From Dromaius novaehollandiae (Eukaryota; Chordata; Aves; Casuariiformes; Dromaiidae): DNA of 64,000 bases. Below the pieces are notes generated by a model, which did not search any database, had not been told where the DNA came from, and was given only the letters and a program-made list of their open reading frames with translations. Position numbers and translations under genes: made by a program. Location: NCBI RefSeq assembly GCF_036370855.1, contig NC_088113.1:21658501-21722500 (forward strand). Reading direction: 5' to 3'. This document shows, in pieces, positions 23,061 to 33,700 of this stretch. Each line of letters opens with the position of its first letter. The stretch's first letter is position 1.

Positions 23061-25130
23061 GAGGCCACGTGGGCAAGGACGACGCCAGCGTGCCCCTGAC
23101 GGGAGCTGGGGAGCTGCGGAGCCGCTGGAGAGAGAGGAGCTGCTGCAGAAAGCTCTCCTCAAAGGCCTGTGTTGAGGGGGCATTGCACGAGCCCTTAACA
23201 CATCCTCAGAGATGCTTCTGCAATCAGAGCTCTCAATTATCCTCCTCCTTTTGTAGTCAAGGGCCTGGTTCTGGCTGGCAATCTGTTGCTTTGAGCGCTT
23301 TCCGTTCCTCCACGATACCAAGCAGCAAACACTTCTGCGTGGCTGGGACTCGTCACACTCGCTGCTGGGCACTGGTTACCCCGTCGTGCGCAGCACGCTG
23401 GCTGCCGGCTCTTCCCTCTAGCAGCTGGGATTTCCTAGGGCACCCGATCCCCGGAGTCCTGCGGCATCGAGGCTCCTCGGGCGGTGCCTGAGGTCGGTGT
23501 GCGGGAGTCAAGGCCAGCGCAGCTCCGTGCTGGCTGCAGCTGGAACACGAGAGCTCTCGTTGCTAAGGGCCGGGGCTGGAAGAGCAGGGTGCGAACACAC
23601 AGCAGCTATCAATAGCTCTTTGCAAACAGCAGTTGGCCAATGTGTCCAAAGCTGCGGAAGCGTGCAGCTGTGAGCGCAGCGCTGACACACTTGCTGTGGG
23701 TGGGCAATTACCAATAATGCTTGCTAAAAGGCCTCCTCACGGTTGGCAGCTCTGGAGGCACTCACTGCAACGGCGAGGAGAAAAATACGGTGCACTCGGC
23801 GATCTGGCAGCACACCTTGCACATCTGAAAGAGCCCTCTGGCCTCGAGACTCCTCCTTTCTGTTACAGCATCCCACTAACTGCTTTCATCAAAGGTCAAC
23901 AGATGCTTCTTCCATACCATTAAGTGAATAATCAGGGGAGCAAGATGGGCGTGGAGGCACAGGGATGGTGAAGGATATGGAAAAGCTTAAAGACCTCAGG
24001 GATCAATAAGCCTGCTTCAGAGCGAGGACAGCAAGATGCTATTTAAACGACTGCGCTTTATGGAGAGGTTTAAATCCAGCCCGTGTTACCTGCTGACCCG
24101 CATCGGTGCCACCACAGACGCGAGCACACGTCACCCTCTGCGCCGCCAGCCTCCGCGCTGTGCCGGGTCCCGGGGGCCGGTGCCCCCCACCGCGCTGGCG
24201 GGCGGCCGTGCTTGCAGCCGAGCTCTGGCAGAGGTTTCCTGGGCCCGGGGTGAGCAGTTCATGCTCATTTGCCATTAGCATCTTGCTCCTTCCCCTGCCA
24301 CCAAGAAAACCACCAGCAATTGATTTATCTGTGGTCAGGGTACGGTGTCATTCATTTGCACCATTTCACTATTAAAACCCAGTTGTTTTTTTTTTTAAGT
24401 AATTCCTTGCTCCAGCCAATAACCGAACGCTGCAGTAGTGCACTTTGCTACCCACGTGAGACTGGGTCGTGATACCAAAGCCCACGGACGATGCCCGATC
24501 GCACGGGGCTGTGAAGAAGAGTGTGACCAGGACCCGTGTTTGTCAGTGAGCAGACGGGGCTGCGCGGCTGCCTTTGACGCCGGGAAAACGACACCAAAGA
24601 TCCCAAGGAGGAATCTGAGGATCACGAGGCTGCATGATCAGGTTGTTCTTTGTTGTTTGGCATCAATGTGCCTGTTGTTCTTTCTGCTGTTGCTCCAAAG
24701 AGGAGGAGGAACGAGGAACCCCCAGGCACCGAAGCAGGAGTCGCCCCGGGCGCCGGGGACGGGACGCAGGTGCCTCCCCGCCGCGGAGCATGCAGCCGGC
24801 TCGCGGCAGGTTGCTGGCGGTGACGGACGTTTTTGCCATCATTTTCTTCTGGTTTAGACAGAAGAACTTTGCCTTTCTCGGGAATAAGCTTATGCTTTTT
24901 TCTATGAAAAAGGAGGCGTTGCCAGACAAGCAGCGTCCGGCTGCCGGGACCCGTCCAGGAGCCGGGCGGACGCTGCCGGCGGCGCTCGGCAGGGAAGACG
25001 CGGCGCTCGGGGCCGAGACGGGCTGCCGCGCTCCGGCAAGACACGAACGGCCCAGTGGTGACAACGCAGTGAGGAAACGAAACAAGAGAAAATAAGTAAA
25101 TAGGACTCAGGCTAGACGACAAGGAAATAA

Positions 25131-25136
25131 TTTATT
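25131..25136 (-). promoter_or_regulatory. Alternative distal polyadenylation hexamer (AATAAA)
   Basis: Canonical AATAAA on the gene strand, about 2.1 kb beyond the CDH22 stop. It would imply a long 3' UTR crossing the minisatellite at 25618-25846. Hexamers are common by chance, so confidence is low. Confidence 0.15.
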
Positions 25137-25617
25137 TCCGGGTCCTAGAAAGACCTCGAAAAAAATAACAAGGGTGGGGAAGTCAACCTCCTGATTTTGT
25201 CTGGAAAGAGAAAGGAAACCCAAGCGGCTCCGTCGGGCGTTCCCGCGGTCGCCAGCTCCCAGAGCCGATGCGGCGCCCCGGCCCACACCGCACTCGCTTG
25301 GGGACCAGGAGGGACCGTGCGGGGCAGCGGGGCCGGGGGGGTCCACGCACTCACCGTCAGCCCCATCTCCAGGGACGGGGCCGGCTATTGCACAACACTT
25401 CGCTAGAGGGAAGGCCGGGGACGCGCAGCTCCGGCCAGGGGGAACACGAACACCTTCCTGAGGAAAGAGAGGGCTTTCTCCGTTCCCCGTGCCCAGGTTC
25501 GGGGCCTTGCTGGGGCGGCGACGCATGCCCGACCGCCCGCGAAGAGCTGCCGGTTCACCTGGCCGCATCCCGGCGCCGGCGGGGAATCACAGTGACCAAC
25601 CGAGCGCTCGCGGGGCG

Positions 25618-25846
25618 AGAATGCGGGCGAGCGCGGAGCGAGTGTGGAGTGAAGGTGCAGGATGAGGATGCGGGACGAGTGCCGGGCAAGGATGCGGGGT
25701 GAGGATGCGGGGCGAGCGCGTGGGGCGAGCAAATGGGATGAGGATGTGGGGTGAGGATGCGGGACGAGTGCCGGGCGAGGATGCGGGGTGAGGATGCAGA
25801 GCGAGGATGCAGGGCATGTGCGCGGGGCGAGGATGCGGGGCGAGCG
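25618..25846. repeat. Degenerate GC-rich minisatellite (GGATGCGGGGCGAG-type)
   Basis: Units of about 14-18 bp, such as GAGGATGCGGGGTGAGGATG and GGGACGAGTGCCGGGCGAGG, about 14 copies. It may lie in the CDH22 3' UTR if the distal poly(A) hexamer is used; otherwise intergenic. Confidence 0.85.
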
Positions 25847-27226
25847 CCCGCAGCCTCCGTGGGGACAGCCAGAGGGATCCTGAGAAATGAGCGGCTCCTG
25901 CCCCGCACCGAGCCGCATTGTCCTGTGCCGGAGGGGCCGGAGCAGGGATGCGGCTGCCGTGGGGACGAGCCAGGACGGAAGGAGCCTCACCTGCTCGTCC
26001 CACGTGGCCCCACTCCACGGCGAGAGCAGTGCCGGCGGCCGGGAGGCAAAACAGGATAAAACGAACATGCACAGGCATTTACAGCTAAACACTCCCCGAG
26101 GACGGAAAACGCTGTCCGTGGCTAAACTGCAAGGACAAACCCAGTGACGAGCCCAGGAAGCACCGGGCCATGGGGGGCTGCACGGGCTGCTTATCAACCA
26201 CATCACCGATCTTCCCCAGCGTCGCCCGACACGGAGCCGCAGTGGCCGGGGCGGTGCGAGAAGCTGCCTGGGCACCTCCTGGGACCAGCCAAAACTCACT
26301 CACGCCCCGTGCACGGCAGCGCCCGCGGGACCCCGGCTCACAGGCGCCTGGCCGAGGGGCTCCTGCTGCCGACGTCCCCCGCGGTCCTGCACCGCCGCTC
26401 TGCATTTCCCATCCTCCATCGCTCCTGGAAGCGGCACAACCGGCTGCAGACGCCAAAGGGAGTCCGAGCACCGCCGCGGTCCGGCCACTGCTCTCCCTGT
26501 GCCCGGCCGACGGGCTCGGGATCCTGCCCGCGCGCCAGGCTGGCGGCGGCGAGGGATCGCCCCTCGGACCAGGGCTCCGGGACGTCCCCTGCCCTGCGGC
26601 CGGTGCTGCCCTGTCCCACCTCCTCCCTGCGTTGCTGCAGCCCGCGGGGAGCCAGCACCGGCGTGGGAGCCCCTGGGCCTGGCGCAGCTCTGCCGGCACC
26701 GTACCGGGGACCCGCATGGAGCAGGGACCCGGGGAGCCAGCCAGCATGGGGGGGACAGGAGAGAGGTGAAAAGCTTGCATCCCTCAGCAGGGAAAGCTCT
26801 TAATGAAATCAAAGCACTTCAAACGCTCTGAATCGAGTGACAAAAACAATTTGGACAACAAAAGGCTCCTGGCCTGCTCTTCCCTCCCTGAACCGGGCTC
26901 ACTGCACAGATCTATTTAAATGATAATTTGCAGGGGGGGGGGGGAACCCCCTCTGAACTCTCTTGAATTAGATTTTCTCTTTCTTAAATTAACGTGTAGT
27001 GCTTTAATGGAGATTGGTATTAAAGAGATTACGCTGGCGACCGCCCCAGCCAGCCCTGCCCGCGCCGAGGAGCCCCGAGCGAGGGGCGCGACCGAGGCGC
27101 TCGGCCCCTCCGCGGCGGCAGGGCACCCACCGGCGGGGCGCTGCCCACGGGGCACCGCTCGCCCGCCCCGCGCGGGAGCCCAGCCCGGCACCCGCCCCCA
27201 CCTCGCTGGGGGCCCCGGCCGGGCGG
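25847..27226 (-). other. Likely CDH22 3' UTR and immediate downstream flank
   Basis: Follows the CDH22 stop codon. The first 170 nt are very GC-rich, then AT-rich unique sequence from 26780 to 27030 includes a 12-G run (26933-26944 on the plus strand) and the ATTAAA hexamer. No other gene was recognised. The 3' end of the transcript cannot be fixed from sequence alone. Confidence 0.5.
27003..27008 (-). promoter_or_regulatory. Candidate polyadenylation signal for CDH22
   Basis: On the minus strand this reads ATTAAA, about 219 nt past the stop codon, in the first AT-rich stretch after the GC-rich terminal exon. ATTAAA is the commonest variant hexamer. A further AATAAA on the same strand lies at 25131-25136, so the 3' UTR could be longer. 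RNA evidence is needed to choose. Confidence 0.3.
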
Positions 27227-27765
27227 CTAGGACTCCTCGCCCTCCTCCTCGCCCTTGCGGCCCGCGTAGAGCGCGGCCAGCTGCCGGAAGCGCGGCCCCC
27301 AGCCCCCCAGGTAGGAGAAGTCCTGCTCGGAGCCGCTGGACCAGGTGCCGAGGGAGCTGAGGGAGGGGACGGGGGAGTCCGAGCCCTCGAAGGCGTAGGT
27401 CTGGAAGGAGTCGTAGGGCGGCACCGAGACGTCCTCGTCCGCCTGCTCCACCTTCTTGCAGATGTAGTCCCTGAAGAGGGAGAAGTCCAGGTCCGGGTTC
27501 TGCACCCACTGCGGGAGCGCGTGGAGCTCGGAGGCCAGGTTTCCGCCCAGGCCCCCCTCGCCCGGCCCCCCCCCGCCGTCGCCGCCTTTGATCTCGCTGA
27601 AGTCGTAGAGGCTGCGCAGGGCCGACATGTCGTAGGCCTCCGTGTCCTGCTCGCCGCCCCCTTCGTCATTGTATTTGATGACATTGTCCCTCATGTCCTC
27701 GTCCTCCTCGGGCGTCAGGTGGCTTTTGTGGTGCCGCTTCAACGTAAGGATCAGGAGGACCAGCA
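27227..27765 (-). CDS. CDH22: CDH22 terminal coding exon: end of membrane helix and cytoplasmic tail
   Basis: 539 nt ending at TAG (27227-27229). It completes the membrane helix (VLVLLILTL), then a basic stop-transfer KRHHK. The juxtamembrane p120-catenin region reads [21 protein letters not shown] glycine-rich linker ([15 protein letters not shown]) lies about 55-70 residues in. The beta-catenin-binding part includes [38 protein letters not shown], serine-rich [19 protein letters not shown] and [14 protein letters not shown]. The end is unusually acidic (EEEGEES). Acceptor CTTGGCAG/TGCTGG. The tail signature is what separates CDH22 from CDH24 and other type II members. Very GC-rich. Confidence 0.96.
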
Positions 27766-30700
27766 CTGCCAAGGGAAGAGACAGTCAGCAGACAGGGTGA
27801 CGGGCTCACGCAAGCTGCCCTCAGGGGTGCGAGGACGGCCCGTGTTTGGGGCCAGGCTCGGAGGCAAGGCAGCCCCCGGCCCGGACCGGCACCCCCCGGG
27901 CGAGGGGCCTGCGCTGCCGGCCGGTCCGCGTCAGCCAGGCTCACTGAGCAGCAGCTGTGTTGTGTTACTGGGTGGGAGAGAGATGGGCCTGGGCTCCAGT
28001 GCAGACCAGGAGCTTCCTTTCCATGCAGCATGACCAGAGACGGGAGGGGCAGATGGATGAACGCACGGCTGGACAGACAAACGGCTGGATTCTGTGGAAG
28101 ATGAATAGGAAAAGGGGTGCATGAATCACAGCAGCAGCCAAATGTTGGAGGGTGATTGTGGAGCAGATGGCACAGAGCCTGAGCAATGAGCCACAGATGT
28201 GTCCTGGATCATCATCCATTCATCCCATCACCTTCAGAGCTCCGATGTGCACTTTATTCGTTTGGGCAATTAGGCAGAAATTTGTTTGCACTGCGTTGGA
28301 AAATGAAACCAGTGTAACGTGCACCCTGTGGGAAAGGGTTTTCTAAACGGAGACACGGCAGGAGACAGGGAGCAGAGACGTGCCAAGGAGAAGAAAGACC
28401 AGCGAACAACGCGCTGGCTTCCGCAGACGTCCTGACAGCCCGCAGGAGCCAGCTGCGAGCCCACGCTGATGCCAGAGGGCTTTCAGCAGCAGCATCCACC
28501 AGCTGCACGGTGCCAAACCCGAGGGCACTGCACCACCCACCTCCCCAGGCCCCCTCCCCTCTCCGCGCGCAAACGAGCCCACGCTTCCCCCGCAGCGTCA
28601 GCCCCAGCACCCGCTGGTGCAGACCTGCCGACGGCACCCGCAGCATCCCCGGGGCACGGAGAGCTTCCCCACCCGGGGCCGGCCTGTCCCCAGCAGCCGG
28701 TCTGCATGCTCCCAGCAGGACCCGGGCACGTTTCCGCAACCCTTGCAGGCACCAGAACAGCCCTGCTCCTCGTTCACGCACGCTCCAACGCCGACCCTCG
28801 CAGGCCTCTGAGAAGAGCACCACTGCAGGACTACCCGCCCCGCGTCTGCCACCCTTGGCCGCCGTGCCCCAGCCCCCGGGACGCACACGTGCCCCGCGTC
28901 TGCCACCCTTGGCCGCCGTGCCCCAGCCCCCGGGACGCACACGTGCCCCGCGTCTGCCACCCTTGGCCGCCGTGCCCCAGCCCCCAGGACGCACACGTGC
29001 CCTGCGTCTGCCACTCTTGGCCGCCGTGCCCCAGCCCCCGGGACGCACACGTGCCCCGCGTCTGCCACTCTTGGCCGCCGTGCCCCAGCCCCTGGGACGC
29101 ACACGTGCCCCGCGTCTGCCACTCTTGGCCGCCGTGCCCCAGCCCCCGGGACGCACACGTGCCCCACGTCTGCCACCCTTGGCTGCCGTGCCCCAGCCCC
29201 TGGGACGCACACGTGCCCCGCGTCTGCCACCCTTGGCCGCCGTGCCCCAGCCCCTGGGACGCACACGTGCCCCACATCTGCCACCCTTGGCTGCCGTGCC
29301 CCAGCCCCTGGGACGCACACGTGCCCCGCGTCTGCCACTCTTGGCCGCCGTGCCCCAGCCCCTGGGACGCACACGTGCCCCGCGTCTGCCACCCTTGGCC
29401 GCCGTGCCCCAGCCCCCGGGACGCACACGTGCCCCGCGTCTGCCACCCTTGGCCGCCGTGCCCCAGCCCCTGGGACACACACATGCCCCACGTCTGCCAC
29501 TCTTGGCTGCCGTGTCCCAGCCCCTGGGACGCACACATGCCCCGCGTCTCTCCATCCTCCGCGAGCGAAGCCCATCTTCCCACTGCGGGGGAACCGTCCT
29601 GCTTCAGACGTGTCGCTGAGCCCAGCCCACGGGGGTCTCGGCTTCGGACAAACACGGAAGTGCCCCCAACACCCAGCTCCCACCTGCACCCCGCGGCTGG
29701 TGGGGTTTGCTGCCCCGGCTCTGCAGAGCTCCTGGCAGGGCGTCAGGCGGCCAAGGGGCCTCTGCCAAGCCCAGAGCAACTGCCTCCACTCGTGCGCATG
29801 ACCGGGATGAAGGGAGGAGACGGGGACGAGGCGGGGGGAGAGGAGGGCAGCGGGGACACTCACCGACCAGGATGAGGACGCAGACCAGCAGAGCGATGAG
29901 CGCGCCGGGGCTCAGCGTGGCAGACATGACGTAGGCCGTGCTGTTGCAGGACTGGATGGCCCCGCTGCTGTCGCAGCCGCACACGCGGATGGTCAGAGTC
30001 CCCGTGCTGCTGAGGGCCGGGGGGCCGCTGTCCACCACCAGGATGGGCAGCAAATACACGTCCTGCTCTTGGCGGTTGAAGCCCACTCTTTGCGTGTGCA
30101 CCGCGGCCGTGTTGTCTGCGGGGAGCAAGCAAACCCACAGCAACGTCACTGCTGGGGACAGCGAGCAGGACCAAGCCACCCCAGCCCCGCGCCCAGGACC
30201 CGGCTCGCTGCAGCCTTCACCTAACAAAACACGGCTCGGCCGCTCGCAGCGAGGTGCTGCCGCCCGCGGAGCCCTCGGCCGGGGAGAGCCGGGTTTTCAG
30301 CACGGCGGGGAGGGAAGAGGCCTCCGCTCCGGCCCGGCCGCGAGCACAGCCGGTGCCCCGAGGCTCGTGCCCGGAGCAGCAGCGGCCAGGCGCCGGGCAG
30401 GGGAGCGCGCCCACGTTCAGGGGCTGCCCGAGCCTCAGCCTCAGCCTCAGCCTCAGCCTCGCCGCGCGTGCGGAGCCGTGCAGCGGTCACCGCAAACCTC
30501 CTCCTCTGGAGGCAGCATCTTTTATCCATCAGGGGAACTTCCCAGGCCACCTCGCTCGTCCCTGCCCGCAGCAGCGGACCTCGGGCAGGCAGCAGCCTCC
30601 GGAGCAGGGATCGGGAGGCAGCAGCAGGGCAGGTGCTTGTGAGACCCAATCCAGGGACGTTTTGCCTCAGAGGAGACACCGCAGCCAACCCGCGCAGCGT

Positions 30701-33700
30701 GCCGGCGAGGCCGCAGCCACCAGCACCAACCCACGCGCCCGCGACGGCCGCGGAGGGGCTGCCGCGCTGCCCGCCCGCGGGGCCCTGCCGGAGGATCCTG
30801 CCGGCACACGCTGCCTGCTCCGGCGGCCCCCCATCCTCCGGGGCTGCGGCCCCGTGCCGGGAAGCCGCCGGGCCTCGCCGGCACACACCGACGGGCTCCG
30901 TGCAAGGTGCACGCAGCGCCCGCGCCTCGCGCCGCCGGGGCCTCGCAGCTCCCCTCCTGTCCGCAGGCAGCTCCAGCTCCTTCCCCAGAGCGGGACCTGC
31001 CACGAGGCGCACGGATTTCAGCTCGGGTATTTTTAGAAAGTCTCTAGAAACGGAGGGGAAATACTGCGTGCGAGTCGCGGAGAGGCGGCCGCTAACCTCG
31101 CTCGGGTGCTGGCAGCAGCGCCCAGACGGCGCGCGGCACCGCGGAGCCCTCGCCTCCCTGCCGGGGAGGGAGGAGGAAGGTTTCCACGGCTGATGCCACA
31201 AACTCAGAATAAAGCAGCCAGTATTCAAACACAAGCGGCAGCATGACAGACAGCTCTGAGGAACCGCGGCCCAGGAAGGCGCTGAGATCTCGTTCTGTTA
31301 CCCAAAACTCAGCACTAGGGAGAGAGACGGAAATCACAAGTACAAAATGCTATTTCAAACATCGTAAAACGCTTTCTCTCTCGAACAGGGTGATGTCAAC
31401 ACTTCCTGCAGGAAGAGCAGCAACAGCAGTTTCACATCTGCACCACAGACATTGCTCAACCGCGCTGCACAGCCGGCATGAGTCTCACGGACACCAGCGC
31501 TGCGCAGCCCCGGCCCGGAGCCGCCCCCGCCGTGTCCCCCCCCCCGGGCACTCCGGACAACCCGCTTTCCCTCTCGGGGCTTACACCCCTGCTGCTTGCA
31601 AACTTCTCCCGTGTTCCCTTCTGGGCCACGAACAAGAACGAGAGGCTCCAGAAACAGCAGTGCTGCTGCCCTGCCACGCAGTCCATCCGAACACAGACGG
31701 GAAGTGAATTTTGCCCAGATCTGGGAAAATACACCCTGGAAAATGTATTCAGAGCAACTGCTTACAGACCAGTGTGATTCCTCCCGGTGCAGTCCTTTCT
31801 CTACAGGGCACTGACCTGCGGCAGCTCCTTCCAGGCTCTGCGTCCTGGGGCGCTTTTGTTCGCACCAGCAGACTCGGAGTCGCCGCACAGAGAAGCCGGG
31901 AAGGCCCCGGCCCTGCAGCCTCTCTCGTCCCTTCCTCAGTAGCAGCTTTCTGCTTAGCCCAGTTTTTGGGCCACGAAGCTGAGAGCAGTGTTTCCCATGA
32001 GGTGGCATGGAAATTGCAGCAGATGTTGCAGTCAGCTTGTTGATGCACAGCTTTTCTGCACGGAGGAGTTTGGACCTCTTCCACACTTCTGTGTTTCCCT
32101 GTCCAGTCCGCGCGAGGCCACGCTCTGAGCCACCATCGCACCGCCCCGAAGGTTGCACTGCATGTGCTCCGCAGCCCACACGCCAAGCCGCTTACTGTCA
32201 ATGCCGCCTTGCTAGACAAGCTGACATTTCATATTCCTCCGCAGATTTCCCGCGCCTCTCCCTGACCACGCAGTGACTTTATCCCGTGTCACATCACATC
32301 ATTTCATGCAAAGGACAGGAAACGACATCTCTGTCTCCTCGAGGAGCAATTCGCAGGGCAAAATAGAAACCAACTGGAGTCAAGTGTGCAGGGACCAGTC
32401 AATATTGCTGTAAGAGGAAAGTTTAGAAATGCAATATACTGTGGTGGTAACTAGGAATAATAAAATAATTAAGTCTCTCAGACTCCCTCTCCCTCTCCAA
32501 AGAGGCTCTTGGCAGCTTCAAAGACAGAGCTAATAAATCCTTCTCATAACTCAATCTCAAACAGCACTAGGAAAGCAGACGGGAGCAATCTACCTCCAGT
32601 CTGGGTTTCGATATCCCAGCCCTCTCCCGCACTCCCAGGGCCACGGCGAGCATCTGCCCGTGCTGGTCCAGCAGCTGCTCGGCGGCTCCGGCGGCCCTGG
32701 ACGCACCGGCTCGTTAGCACCGGGCCCGCTGCCACGGAGGCCTCCCTGACGGGACAGACCTCCCTCCCCAGCCCTGCGGTGGGGGCAGCCGGCGTGGGAG
32801 GAACTTGGCTCTTCCCCTTTCGCCTCGCTCTTGCCCCAGGTTCCCCGGACCGCGGTGCCGCTGCCGCTGCCGCCTCTGGCCCAGCCCCCGGGGAGACCCG
32901 GTGCTCCGTTTCGCCCCACGGCAGATCGGCGTCTGCGGCATCCCTGCGGTGGCTGGAGCAGGCTTCCCTTCCTCGGGCATACCGCAGAGCCACACGTTCT
33001 GCATCGGAGTGTTCAGACTTCCACCCGTTACACGCTCTTAATGAGACCTGTGGAGAGTTCAGACATCTGCCTTCCCAGCCCTTGAGCTCCGGAGTCAGTA
33101 GCTTCCATGTGTCGCTCCACATTACCCACCAACCCTTCCAGGTTGCAGGGCTTAGTTTCTTTCTACCAACCCTTCCAACACAATTAGGAGTTCCTGGAGA
33201 ACATGATCTTGGGCTTTAATTACCTTTGATGCTTCTTTAATCATTTTTCTCAGGCCAGAAAGACCCAGGAAAGGGGGAGTTAGGAGCACAGGCTGCAGAA
33301 TCCTTTTGGAAAGGCACCAGTTGGAACTGGGCGAGGTCAACTTTCTCCACTGTCTCCTCCTTTAGGCGCTTCATCTGCTGGGTATCTTCCTTCTGGATCT
33401 GGTCCCTTGCTGTCACACACGACTTTTTGCTCCTCGTCTGATGAATTAGGAAGTGCTTGAGCACTCCCTCAGACAGAGCAAAGGAGGAAAGGAGCAAAGA
33501 CGCAGGTAGGCAGTGGCACCGTCTCAAAGCCTGACTCCTGCAAACTGCTTCAGCTATAACTGGGCTGACGGGAAGCCTCCTGCAGAGTCACCTTTCGCTC
33601 TTGCGTCTCGGACCCGGAGCGCGAGAGCCGAGGCAGCTCCGGGCAGCCGTGGAGCACACATGCCACAGCGAACCGGGAGACGACGAGCGGAGCTGCAGGT

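Larger units (their letters stand above)
17796..25617. other. Intergenic spacer with many AT-rich unique islands
   Basis: A GGGGAGGCGA-type purine run at about 18268-18322; GGAGCCGAGCC triplicate at about 20788-20820; an 18-C run at 20568-20585; CAC/TGCAC-rich degenerate repeat at 21040-21310; a 15-bp triplicate at 23016-23060. AT-rich islands at 19720-19860, 20080-20480, 20860-21000, 21640-21850, 22000-22480, 23160-23340, 23600-24080, 24250-24440 and 24830-24930. No gene was recognised on either strand. Confidence 0.55.

Noticed and set aside
28254..29555. 433-codon minus-strand frame next to CDH22 exons
   Set aside because: It is the 54-bp minisatellite within the last intron; it is bypassed by the well-supported GT-AG junction 29864/27765.
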